Origin: a virus | Reading direction: 5' to 3' (one strand) | Virus record (IMG/VR): IMGVR_UViG_3300013136_000893 | Location: 1 to 21,608 of that record | DNA: 21,608 nucleotides | Shown here: piece by piece, positions 12,815-21,044 of the stretch | How the letters are laid out: each line of letters opens with the position of its first letter | Position numbering within the stretch: the stretch's first letter is position 1 | The notes under the pieces: model-generated | Database searches by the model: none | Told to the model about the DNA's origin: nothing | What the model saw: the letters and a program-made list of their open reading frames with translations, nothing else | Translations under genes and position numbers: made by a program

Positions 12815-13026
12815 CGCTCGGGCTCCTGTGTTTGCACGCGGAGGGGCCGCAGGAGCGTGAACGCCAGCTCTGGCGGCTTCTGGCCTACCTGGGGCGCTAC
12901 GGGAAGCAGCCGGCAAGCCTGGCGCTGGGTATGAGCGTCCGTGATCTCCAGAGTCTTGCGTCGGCTGTGAACGGGCTCGTGAAAGAGGAGAACGAGGCGA
13001 ACAGGGAGGCTGCGGAAGGCGACTGA
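12473..13026 (+). CDS. Tail assembly chaperone, frameshifted long form (gpGT-like)
   Basis: This is a -1 frameshift product joining 12473-12781 to 12781-13026 (base 12781 read twice), 184 residues. The first 103 residues are those of the short chaperone. The added 81 residues begin SPEPEGAG and contain RERQLWRLLAYLGRYGKQ and an acidic helix ending NEANREAAEGD. The -1 frame has no good start codon with ribosome binding site of its own in this stretch, and its product fits the T-type domain that contacts tube and tape measure in lambda. It ends nine bases before the tape measure ATG. The short-to-long ratio cannot be read from sequence. Confidence 0.8.
12775..12781 (+). other. -1 ribosomal frameshift site G GGT TTT
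   Basis: Read in the chaperone frame as (tc)G GGT TTT, this fits the X XXY YYZ slippery rule with X=G, Y=T. The next bases, starting five after it, can form a 5-7 bp stem (12785-12791 with 12821-12828, one bulge), a possible stimulator. The site lies 10 codons before the zero-frame TGA. Confidence 0.8.
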
Positions 13027-13035
13027 GGTTCCTGC

Positions 13036-14937
13036 ATGGCGGTCACGCGTCACGTCCAGATCATCTTCTCGGTCAACGGGCAGGCCGCCGCCGGGCAGAT
13101 CCGGCAGGTGGGCTTCTCGCTGCGCGATCTGACCGGGACGATCTGGCGCGTGAACTACTTGCTGCAGGGGCTCGGCCGGATTGCGCGTCAATTCGTGGAC
13201 GTGAATCAGATGTTCGAGAATCTGAACCTCTCGTTCGCGGGCGTCATGCATTCGGCCGGGCTTACGCGGAGCTGGTCGGAGGCGCGGCGGCAGGCCGCCG
13301 GCTTCGTGGAGGAGATTCGTAATCAGGCGGCGCTTCTGCCGGGAACGATGCAGGAGTACGTTGAGATCGCTTCCCGGGCGTATCCGGCGCTTGCACGTGC
13401 GGGGTTCACGACGGTCGCGGAGCAGGCGCGCTTCATCGGGAAGTACGGCTCCATCTCCAAGGCGATGATGATCGGGGCGCCTCAGGCGGGTCGCGACCTC
13501 TTCCTGATGCTCACGGGGGCAAGCCGCGCCACGACGCGCATGTGGCTGGAGTTCAAGGAGTACCTGCGGGGCATGGGAATCTCGCAGGAGAAGTGGAAAC
13601 AGATGACCGCCCCGGAGCGCGCGCAGGCGCTGCTCGCCGTCTTTGAGAAGTTCAAGCCGATGGTGGATGACTTCGCACAGACTTGGGACACGATTTGGGG
13701 AACGTTCACGACCCATCTTCAGCAGATCAAGCAGATCGGGACGGGGCGTGTCTTCGACGGGTTGAAGGCGTTGTTCGGGGATATCAACAGGAAACTGGAG
13801 GAGTCCAAAGCGTACTACGGTGATCTTCTGGATCGAAGTATTCAGGTTGCCGGAATTGCCGTGGGCTTGCTTGGTGCGGGAAAGCTGTTCAACAAACTGG
13901 CAGCCACCTCCGCTATTTCCGGTTTTGTTTCAAATCTTGGTGTGCCCGGTGTCTTGGGTGGTACGGTACCGGTTGGAAAAGGGGCCGCGCTTGCGGGGGC
14001 GGGGATGCTGGCCATGGGTGGCGTGAATGCCTACACTCTTGCGAAGAGCCTCCTGGCTGGGGATGTGCTGACCGCTTTGGTTTCCGCGGCCGCCCTGATC
14101 GTGCAGATACTCATGCTGAAGAAGGGGCTCGGAATTCCTGCATTTGCCGCTGGGTTGAGGGGTGCCCTTGGTGTCGGTGCCCTGGGCGCCATTGGTCTGC
14201 TGTTGGCAGGCGGGGCTCACTCGATGATCACGAATCGCAAGAATGTCGGGCAGACTACGACTTGGGGGTTGGAGACGTTTGGAGCCTCGGTCGGCGGTTT
14301 CGGCTTCAACAAGTGGTTCGGGAACGAGCGTGTGAACGAGTACTTCGATCTTTTGTTTCACTCTGCGCTGCCTATAGCCGTCGGGCTTCTGACAGAGGCG
14401 GCAGTCGAGTTGCTTCGCCTTGTGCAGTATGGGTTGAATCTCATTCCCGGCGTTCATGTGGAGGGGCTCACCAATCGAAGTTTCATCGCGCCGGAGAACT
14501 TGGAACGCTGGCAATTGGCTCTTCGCGGGGTGGGTTTGGCCAATGCTCCCGGATTGTGGACAGATCCCGGCGGGCGAAAGACCGCGGGCAAGTTTTTTGC
14601 GACGTTGCCAGGGCAGGAGCAGATGCTGGCTGTCGATCAGTTGGCGCGCGCTCGTGCGGAGTACAAACAAACCAAGTTGCATCTCAAGACGGATCTTTCC
14701 TACCAGGAGTACATGGATCTTCTGGCGGAAGCTGCCCCGCGGAAGGCACGGGCTTTGGGCAAACTCCTGACGCCGGACGGGCGCACGAGCCTGAACCAGG
14801 ACTTCCGTTACAGTCGATTCGACATCAGGCAGATGTTCGCGGAGGGATTCGACCCGGATCGGATCGCAGTGGGGTTCGCGGAGAGCATCGGGAAGATCGG
14901 TGCCATGCGCGGAGCTTCGCACGCCGGATCTCATTAG
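13036..14937 (+). CDS. Tail tape measure protein
   Basis: A 633-residue protein in the tape measure slot, after the chaperone pair. The N-terminal 270 residues are helical and amphipathic. About 270-395 hold several strongly hydrophobic segments (about 270-283, 318-335, 342-362, 368-393), as in tape measures that enter the host membrane during DNA delivery. The C-terminal part is charged and helical. By the usual rule of about 1.5 Angstrom per residue this would suggest a tail near 95 nm (inference only). GC falls from about 75% at 13081-13140 to about 50-53% in sampled lines from 13801 to 14400, marking a mosaic central segment. ATG 13036 follows GAGG (13025-13028) by seven bases. Confidence 0.85.
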   Translation: MAVTRHVQIIFSVNGQAAAGQIRQVGFSLRDLTGTIWRVNYLLQGLGRIARQFVDVNQMFENLNLSFAGVMHSAGLTRSWSEARRQAAGFVEEIRNQAALLPGTMQEYVEIASRAYPALARAGFTTVAEQARFIGKYGSISKAMMIGAPQAGRDLFLMLTGASRATTRMWLEFKEYLRGMGISQEKWKQMTAPERAQALLAVFEKFKPMVDDFAQTWDTIWGTFTTHLQQIKQIGTGRVFDGLKALFGDINRKLEESKAYYGDLLDRSIQVAGIAVGLLGAGKLFNKLAATSAISGFVSNLGVPGVLGGTVPVGKGAALAGAGMLAMGGVNAYTLAKSLLAGDVLTALVSAAALIVQILMLKKGLGIPAFAAGLRGALGVGALGAIGLLLAGGAHSMITNRKNVGQTTTWGLETFGASVGGFGFNKWFGNERVNEYFDLLFHSALPIAVGLLTEAAVELLRLVQYGLNLIPGVHVEGLTNRSFIAPENLERWQLALRGVGLANAPGLWTDPGGRKTAGKFFATLPGQEQMLAVDQLARARAEYKQTKLHLKTDLSYQEYMDLLAEAAPRKARALGKLLTPDGRTSLNQDFRYSRFDIRQMFAEGFDPDRIAVGFAESIGKIGAMRGASHAGSH

Positions 14938-14949
14938 GAGGTTGCGCCA

Positions 14950-16224
14950 GTGGAGTCCACGGTGTTCATCGTCGAGGAGACCACGGGAGAGCAGCGCATG
15001 CTCCGCCTTTTGGGGCGCGCCGGGCCATATCGTCCCGTCGAGTTCGACGGGGAGCAACGCTTCGAGGTGACGTGGAATCCCGGCTGTGCCGCGGGCACCG
15101 TCCAGGTATTGGGCGCGAAAGAGGGCAGCACCACGATTCAAGGGTCGTGGAAACTGCGTTACTTGTCGGATCCGGATTGTGCCGCCTGGTTGGCGCTTGG
15201 TGCGTCGGGCACGGATGCAGGGGATACCCGGCTCTATGCACCAATCGACATCGTATCCGCGGTGGATCTCATTCGTCGCGCGGGCCAGGTACTTCGCGTC
15301 CAGTGGGCGGACATCGTGCGTCGCGGGATGCTGAAGCGGTTCAAGCACCGATGGGAGCGCGTAGAGGACGTGTACTGGGAGATGGAGTTCGAGTGGATCT
15401 CTCAAGATGACGTGGCCCCCCCTGTCGCTTCTCCGGGGGTGGACGCGACGCAGGTTCTCGCAGACTTCGGGCGTGCCTTGGAACGGCTGCGCGGAGAACT
15501 GGACGCTGCCCGGCAGACGGTACGCGAGTGGTATGGTTTGGCCTCCGATCAGGAACCTCGCGAGGATCTTGTCGGAGGTGCTCCCTACAACGCGCTCTCA
15601 CCGGACGCGGTGAATCTGCTGGCTACGCCGGGCACTGGCGGGGCGAATGTGACGTTTCTCTCGCCGGCGGCCGACAAGCTGGCCGCTGTCAACACGTTCG
15701 CGGATACGATCTCCGGCTACGATTCGGACATCCAGGGTGCGATGAACGAGTGGGCGGATACGATCAATGCACAGGTCGATGGCATCCTGTCTCCTGTGCA
15801 GGCCGCACGGCGGTTCGTGGACACTTGCGGGAGCATCATTCCTGCGGCGGAGAACATTCTCGCCCGCAACGAGGCCGTCGTGACGGAGACGCTGTTTCGC
15901 GTTTCGGACAGTGTGCTTCTGGCCGTCGGTGAAGTGCTGGCGGTTTCCTCCGCAACCCGGCCGGCTGCGTCCGCCGCACTCGCGCTGCGAAATCAAGCCG
16001 CTGACGCGAAGAACCGCTTTCTGCGCCAGATCGAGCCACAGGTGCGCGCGGTTCACACGGCCCGCGAGGGAGAGAACCTGCGTGACGTATCTCTCCAGTA
16101 CTACGGGACGCAGGATCACTGGATCGATCTGATGGACTACAACGGGTTGGAGGATTCGGTCCTGACGGCGGGACAGGTGGTTTTCATTCCCCGGCAGTTC
16201 GCGGGAACGGCGGCTGCGGCATGA
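14950..16224 (+). CDS. Baseplate protein with C-terminal LysM domain (XkdP-like)
   Basis: A 424-residue protein with an N-terminal beta-rich domain (about 1-155), a helical middle (about 165-365), and a C-terminal LysM-like domain (about 367-414: HTAREGENLRDVSLQYYG then a DLMDYNGL helix and GQVVFIP strand). This layout matches the LysM-containing baseplate proteins of contractile tails, which sit between tape measure and hub genes and may bind the hub or peptidoglycan. GTG 14950 has AGGAGG (14936-14941) eight bases upstream, overlapping the tape measure stop. The end overlaps the hub gene by ATGA (16221-16224), giving translational coupling. Confidence 0.8.
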   Translation: MESTVFIVEETTGEQRMLRLLGRAGPYRPVEFDGEQRFEVTWNPGCAAGTVQVLGAKEGSTTIQGSWKLRYLSDPDCAAWLALGASGTDAGDTRLYAPIDIVSAVDLIRRAGQVLRVQWADIVRRGMLKRFKHRWERVEDVYWEMEFEWISQDDVAPPVASPGVDATQVLADFGRALERLRGELDAARQTVREWYGLASDQEPREDLVGGAPYNALSPDAVNLLATPGTGGANVTFLSPAADKLAAVNTFADTISGYDSDIQGAMNEWADTINAQVDGILSPVQAARRFVDTCGSIIPAAENILARNEAVVTETLFRVSDSVLLAVGEVLAVSSATRPAASAALALRNQAADAKNRFLRQIEPQVRAVHTAREGENLRDVSLQYYGTQDHWIDLMDYNGLEDSVLTAGQVVFIPRQFAGTAAAA

Positions 16225-18296
16225 GTCTCGGAGTCGCGAGCTTCGGGCAGTTCACCACGGCGAAATCCGGGGGTACGTCTCCCGCGTCCTACCCCGGCAT
16301 CACGGTGAACCTGCGCATCCGTGTTGAGGATGTCGGCACGGTAGCCAAACAGTTCACGTTGAAGCAGACACTTCCCCCGGAGTACCTGAACAGCCCTGTG
16401 AAGGGGGTGGCGGGACGGTTGGAAGCGACGGTCGGGCAGAGTGCGCTCGCAATCACGGAGATGATGGACGATGCGAACGCGATGCTCTATCGGGCCGTGT
16501 CGCGCGTGCCGAAGTCCGCGAGCATGGATTTGAAGTCGTACCGGGAGGCCAGTCGGTTCGAGTTGGTGTTCGCTTACGCGGATCTGCCCATCGACCCCCG
16601 GCTTCTACGTGCCGTGGGTGTCGAAATCTACATGGACTCGGTGGCGGCAGGAGACTTCGCGGCGGCTCAGCAAGGTCGGCACGTACCGGCTGCCGATGGC
16701 CGGGACGGCGGGGCGGGAATCGTCCCCTTGAAGGACAATCTCGTGATGATCGGGGTGGCTGACGAGATGAAGGTCGTCCACGACAATTCGGGCGATTGGG
16801 TGACGCTGAGCGGCCGGGATCTGCGTGGCGTGCTCATCGACAGCGTTGCTCACCCCGCTCGCTTCACGGACCTGAAGCTGAACGAGAACATCGTCAGCGT
16901 GGTCCGGCAGATCGTGGATCGGCATCCTTTCTCGGCTTATATCGACGTAGCCGCGTCCGACCCGAACGAGTGGCCCGGTGGCAAGATTCCGAGTCCGCGG
17001 AGCGCGGACGGAATCACCCGGGTTCATGTTCCCGCGCAGCCGGAGTCCGGCGGGGTCTCGACGGATCCGGGGCCTGCCGAGAACCCGGATTTGGTGTGCG
17101 AGGAGCCACTGGCGGGCGGGAATGCGTCGGGGCCGCAGCAGTCCCTCGGTGCGAAGAGCAATTCGTCGGCTCCCAAGAAGGGGATGCCCAGCGACCCCTA
17201 CCGAAACAGCTTTTGGGATCTTATCACGCAGTTTTGCTTCCTGGTCGGCGCGGTCCCGTACTTCGACAACGAGCTTCTTCGGGTCCGTCCGATTCGGAGT
17301 TTGTACACGACGCTGGAACTCGGTGGGGCTGACCCGCAACATCCGACGCCGTTCGCGGGGGGCGTGCGCCGGATAGTCGAACTGGACGGGGCGAAGGAGC
17401 AGATACCCGTCCGCTGGTTCGTGTACGGGCGGGACGTGAAAGAATGGTCGATCACGCGCAAGTTCAACGGATTCAAGCCGCGCGTGGTCGAGGTGGTGTG
17501 CCTGACACAGGACGGCGGAAAGAAAGGAGGTACGCTCCTGAAGGCGCAATTTCCTCCCGAGAGCGAGATCAAGATAGCCCCCCCGGGCACGCCCAAAAAG
17601 GAGCGGGCGGCAGAGACGGGACTGATCAAGCGGCAGAATAATGGGCGCCCCAGTAGCAAGCAGATCCGCGCCTTGTTCAAGGATGCGGGCGGGTTCAGTA
17701 CCTACGCGGATGTAGTTCGATTCCCCGTTCACGGCATCAAGAAGGCATGGCAACTCGAAGCCATTGCGAAGACGGTGTACTGGGAACTGGCGCGGGGTGA
17801 ATACATGGGGACCGTGACGACCAAGGGGCTTGCTTCATTCGGTGGAGATGCATCGGACCCGGACCTTCTCCGGCTGCGTCCGGGTGACGCCATCCGGATC
17901 GTCGTGAATCAGCAGATGCTTTCCAACCAGTCGCCGCTCGTAGCCAGTGCCATCGACCACTGGAGGGATCCTTACGAGGTGGAGGTGAAACGACTGGCGA
18001 AGGTGCTGGGTGGGGAGGACTACCAGCCGGGAGACGAGAACTTCGCTCGCATCCTGGCAGTATCCGCACGCAATCTGCTGGAAACGCTCATGTACTTCCG
18101 GGTGACGGGGGTGAAGCTCAACGTGAACGGAGACTCGGGCGTCGAGATCAGCGCGGACTACCAGTCGTATCTGGAGCATCGGTTCACGGAGGCGAACGCG
18201 GACGCTCCGAAGAGTCGTGGGTCCGTGCATCGGCGCTCCCGTCCTGCGATCTTTCCGAGCACGCAGGGCCCGGCCGACAGAGGGAGGCGCAGCTAG
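16221..18296 (+). CDS. Baseplate hub protein (gp27/gp44/XkdQ-like)
   Basis: A 691-residue protein that should form the trimeric hub connecting tube to spike. The first ~190 residues are strand-rich tube-like domain; VTLSGRDLRGVLID (about 193-206) is typical of hub proteins, in which a G-R-D-L turn opens the second domain. About 245-315 is a Pro/Ser/Gly-rich linker, and the C-terminal half alternates strand sets with LRLRPGDAIRIV (about 551-562), a hub-like ending. The last ~40 residues are basic and probably disordered. It is longer than Mu gp44 or XkdQ (roughly 330-380 residues), mostly due to linker and C-terminal insertions. It starts in the ATGA overlap and ends in a TAG directly followed by the spike ATG. 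Confidence 0.75.
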   Translation: MSLGVASFGQFTTAKSGGTSPASYPGITVNLRIRVEDVGTVAKQFTLKQTLPPEYLNSPVKGVAGRLEATVGQSALAITEMMDDANAMLYRAVSRVPKSASMDLKSYREASRFELVFAYADLPIDPRLLRAVGVEIYMDSVAAGDFAAAQQGRHVPAADGRDGGAGIVPLKDNLVMIGVADEMKVVHDNSGDWVTLSGRDLRGVLIDSVAHPARFTDLKLNENIVSVVRQIVDRHPFSAYIDVAASDPNEWPGGKIPSPRSADGITRVHVPAQPESGGVSTDPGPAENPDLVCEEPLAGGNASGPQQSLGAKSNSSAPKKGMPSDPYRNSFWDLITQFCFLVGAVPYFDNELLRVRPIRSLYTTLELGGADPQHPTPFAGGVRRIVELDGAKEQIPVRWFVYGRDVKEWSITRKFNGFKPRVVEVVCLTQDGGKKGGTLLKAQFPPESEIKIAPPGTPKKERAAETGLIKRQNNGRPSSKQIRALFKDAGGFSTYADVVRFPVHGIKKAWQLEAIAKTVYWELARGEYMGTVTTKGLASFGGDASDPDLLRLRPGDAIRIVVNQQMLSNQSPLVASAIDHWRDPYEVEVKRLAKVLGGEDYQPGDENFARILAVSARNLLETLMYFRVTGVKLNVNGDSGVEISADYQSYLEHRFTEANADAPKSRGSVHRRSRPAIFPSTQGPADRGRRS

Positions 18297-18968
18297 ATGG
18301 GTGCTCATGCGACACGCGCGCCACCGCGCGCCCGGATCGGGCCGGACATCAACCTGCCCGACCTGGCCTCGGCGCTTTCCTCTCCGCGCATCGACACGCG
18401 GCTCTGGTGCAGCTACGCGCGGGTCGTCTCGCCTTGGTTGGATCCGAAGCACGGCTACCTAGCGGACGTGGTGCTTCTGCCGAGCGAGGAGACCGACACG
18501 GTGCGGGTCGGTACGCTCGCAGCCACGGCCGGATTCTTCGTCTACGCCCCGCTGTGGAAGAACGATCTCGTGCTCGTTGTCTACCCTGAGGGTGTAACGA
18601 GCGAGGGGGGTGTCATCGTCGGAAAGCCGGCCTGGTTGGAGGCGGATCCCCCTCCGCAGGATGTGCTGGACAACCCGCAGGATCTCGTCGTGTTCGCTCG
18701 TCCGGGGGCGAATGCGCGGCTTACGGTGGCGGGGAACGCTGACATCATCCTGAAGGTGGATTCCGGGAAGGTGTTTCTCGGTGACGAGTCCGGTACGGAA
18801 CCCGTGGCGCTGGGTACCACTCTGAAGAATTATCTCGACTCACTCAAAACGGTGCTCTCGACGCATACTCACGCGGGGGTGACTGTGGGTGCGGGCGTGA
18901 CCGGACCTTCCGCTGCTGTCTGGCCGAACACGCCTGCAGTGGAAGCGGGAAAAGTGGAGGCGAAGTAG
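18297..18968 (+). CDS. Baseplate spike protein (gpV/gp45-like) with HxH tip
   Basis: A 223-residue trimeric puncturing spike. About 30-110 is an OB-fold-like domain, with LADVVLLPSEETDTVRV and FVYAPLWKNDLVLVVYPEG as strands. About 135-185 has the regular short strands of a spike beta-helix (NADIILKVDSGKVFLGD). Residues H190-T-H192 within LSTHTHAGV form the HxH motif that in P2 gpV and phi92 spikes binds an iron ion at the apex. A Gly/Pro end follows. It lies right after the hub gene, as in Mu and P2-like phages. ATG 18297 follows the hub TAG with no gap; GGGAGG (18282-18287) is its ribosome binding site. Confidence 0.85.
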   Translation: MGAHATRAPPRARIGPDINLPDLASALSSPRIDTRLWCSYARVVSPWLDPKHGYLADVVLLPSEETDTVRVGTLAATAGFFVYAPLWKNDLVLVVYPEGVTSEGGVIVGKPAWLEADPPPQDVLDNPQDLVVFARPGANARLTVAGNADIILKVDSGKVFLGDESGTEPVALGTTLKNYLDSLKTVLSTHTHAGVTVGAGVTGPSAAVWPNTPAVEAGKVEAK

Positions 18969-19781
18969 ATGCCTGGTTTCGGGCCGAGTCCGTGGGGCGG
19001 GGGTGCGTGGGGCGCGGGGGCAAGTCCGCTCGGCATCGCGAAGCTCTACTCGGTGGGAGAGCGGCAGCTTCGCGTCGAACTCACCGCGAGTCCGCGCTTG
19101 GATGCGGCCGGGGGCGGCATCTACGACCCGAACGGTTGGATCGTCACGCGACAGGACACGGGACTGCGGTTCCATGTCATGTGCGTTCGATACGTTTCCC
19201 TGCCTCTCGTGTTCGACCTCGTGACCTTGCGGCGCTTCGGTTCGGACAACGTGGCGTTGCTGGTCGCGAACTCGCAGCTTCATGACATGATGGGGTTGCA
19301 GACGCCTGTTTCCGGCGTGTGCTACGGGACGCGCTGGACGGATGCGACAAGCGCTGAAGACGGGGCTGTCAATCGTCGCCTGGTTGCGCGCGATCTGGCC
19401 AACCGGCAGGTTCCGGGAGACACCTGGCGCGGGGGCACGCTGCAGATCGATCCGGGAGGGGACTACACGACGGTGAGCGGGATCGAACTTGTCGAGAAGC
19501 TCATCCGCCGGCGCGTGATGACGCCGCGTGGTGCCTTCCGGCATCTCCCGGACTACGGGTTCGGGATGCAGGAGAAGGAGCTTTTCAAGACGAGCGAGCT
19601 TCCGTATCTGCGCGCGGAGATTCTGCGGCAGGTAAAGCAGGAGCCGGAGGTGGACGACGCCTCCGCGACGCTCTCGATGGACTTGGCACACGGGGTGCTG
19701 ACGCTGGACCTGAAAGTGAAGTTGCAGAAGACAGGTGCTCTCGTGGGCATCACGGGGCTCGTGGTGGGGCACCTGACGTAG
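18969..19781 (+). CDS. Baseplate wedge protein (gp25/W-like) with extra N-terminal domain
   Basis: The C-terminal ~90 residues (about 170-258) match the gp25/GPW lysozyme-like fold: LVEKLIRRRVMTPRGAFRHL then PDYGFG, a helix with SELPYLRAEILRQV, then EPEVDDASATLS strands. Such proteins nucleate sheath assembly in the baseplate wedge. Usual gp25 length is about 110-150 residues; here 270. The extra N-terminus starts with a Trp/Gly motif (FGPSPWGGGAWG) and has a beta domain (about 25-115) of the form seen in other phage baseplate proteins. It is likely a fusion. ATG 18969 directly follows the spike TAG, with GGAGG (18956-18960) eight bases upstream. Confidence 0.8.
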   Translation: MPGFGPSPWGGGAWGAGASPLGIAKLYSVGERQLRVELTASPRLDAAGGGIYDPNGWIVTRQDTGLRFHVMCVRYVSLPLVFDLVTLRRFGSDNVALLVANSQLHDMMGLQTPVSGVCYGTRWTDATSAEDGAVNRRLVARDLANRQVPGDTWRGGTLQIDPGGDYTTVSGIELVEKLIRRRVMTPRGAFRHLPDYGFGMQEKELFKTSELPYLRAEILRQVKQEPEVDDASATLSMDLAHGVLTLDLKVKLQKTGALVGITGLVVGHLT

Positions 19782-19790
19782 GAGGACGCC

Positions 19791-20990
19791 TTGGACTTCC
19801 CTCGGCATTCGGAACTCATGCGCATCGGTCGCGACGAGGTGCTCGTGCGCGAGGCGCGCATCTCCCGCGATGCCGTGGATCGCGCCGGCATGGACGCGAA
19901 CGCGATGCTCGCGGCAGGGGCGTCGATGAGCGAGGAAGTGATTTCCCGGCTCATCCTGCTGCAGAGCGCGAGCTTCCTGGACAGCGCACGGGACGTGTAC
20001 CTGGATCATCTCGTGTTCGACCGCTATGGCCTCGTGCGCAAACCGGCGGCCAGCGGGCTCGTGTCGCTCTCCTTCTCGACCACGGCGCCGGTGCCAGGGG
20101 CATTCACGGTGCCCGCGTACACGCGCGTTGGGACGCTGGACGGTACGGAATACGTCACGGTGGCGGCGGGGACGTTCTCCGGGGGCTCCACGGGCCCTGT
20201 GCTCGTCGCCGCCAAGAGCAAGCTGGCGGGGCGGACGCAGCAAGTGCGTGCCGCGACACTCACGACGCTCCTGGACACGATTCCGGGGGCGCCAGGCGAC
20301 TTGGCGGTCACGAATCCGTTGGCGTCCTCGGGAGCAGCGGATGCGGAGGGGGACGAATCCTTGCGGGCGCGGGCGCGGGCGTTTTTCACGACGGCCCGCA
20401 GGGCCACGCTGACGGCTCTGGAGCAAGGCGCGCTTGCGGTGGCGGGGGTAGCCAAGGCCAAGGCGTTCGAGGTCTTGGATGCGCTCGGGAGGCCCGCCAA
20501 GTGGGTCGAACTGGTCGTGGCGGACAGCTACACGGACTATCTGGCCGACCTGACGGGCTCTTCCCCAGCCTACGCTGAACAGTCCCGCTTGCTGGCACAG
20601 GTCGTGTTCCAGGGGCTGCAAGATGTGCGCGCCTGTGGCATCTACGTCAACGTGGTCGTGGCGCGTGTCGTGCTCCAGCCAGTGCGGCTGAACCTTTCGT
20701 TCCAAGCAGGGGTCAACGTGGATGCCGTGGCGCGGCGCGCCCGTGCCACGCTGGCCGCTGCGATCAACTCGCTGGATCCCGGGCAGACCTTCGTGCGCAG
20801 TACGCTCAACGCCGTGCTGCGTCAGATTCCGGGGCTTGCCTATACGGGCAGCGAAATCGCGAGCCCCACGGGCGATATCATCCCGACGCCGCTGCAGGTG
20901 ATCCGCTCGCCACTGGCTCTCGTGACGACGAGCAACACGACTGGGGAGGCTATGAGCGACCCGGCCAACGCGGATGCCTACGGCGGCTAG
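19791..20990 (+). CDS. Baseplate J-like wedge protein
   Basis: A 399-residue protein of the baseplate J family, which together with gp25/W and the next gene forms the wedge. Early helices (ISRLILLQSASFLDSARDVYLDHLVFDRYGL, seen at about 51-81) are followed by the J-type beta domain (about 87-165) and a DESLRARARAFFTTARRAT helix (about 188-206) that is characteristic. The rest is alpha/beta, with the C-terminal SLDPGQTFVRSTLNAVL stretch typical of J. The TTG at 19791 is chosen because AGGAGG (19780-19785) lies five bases ahead and overlaps the previous TAG; an in-frame ATG at 19818 has no such site. Confidence 0.85.
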   Translation: MDFPRHSELMRIGRDEVLVREARISRDAVDRAGMDANAMLAAGASMSEEVISRLILLQSASFLDSARDVYLDHLVFDRYGLVRKPAASGLVSLSFSTTAPVPGAFTVPAYTRVGTLDGTEYVTVAAGTFSGGSTGPVLVAAKSKLAGRTQQVRAATLTTLLDTIPGAPGDLAVTNPLASSGAADAEGDESLRARARAFFTTARRATLTALEQGALAVAGVAKAKAFEVLDALGRPAKWVELVVADSYTDYLADLTGSSPAYAEQSRLLAQVVFQGLQDVRACGIYVNVVVARVVLQPVRLNLSFQAGVNVDAVARRARATLAAAINSLDPGQTFVRSTLNAVLRQIPGLAYTGSEIASPTGDIIPTPLQVIRSPLALVTTSNTTGEAMSDPANADAYGG

Positions 20991-21001
20991 AGTGGGCAGA
21001 A

Positions 21002-21036
21002 CCGCCCGCAGGGTGTACAACGACGGGCGGGAGGAA
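21002..21036 (+). other. Hairpin touching the ribosome binding site of the last gene
   Basis: CCGCCCG (21002-21008) pairs perfectly with CGGGCGG (21024-21030) across a 15-base loop. The last G of the stem is the first base of GGAGGAA, the ribosome binding site of the next gene (21030-21036), so folding could affect access to it. Confidence 0.5.
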
Positions 21037-21044
21037 CTGGCACG

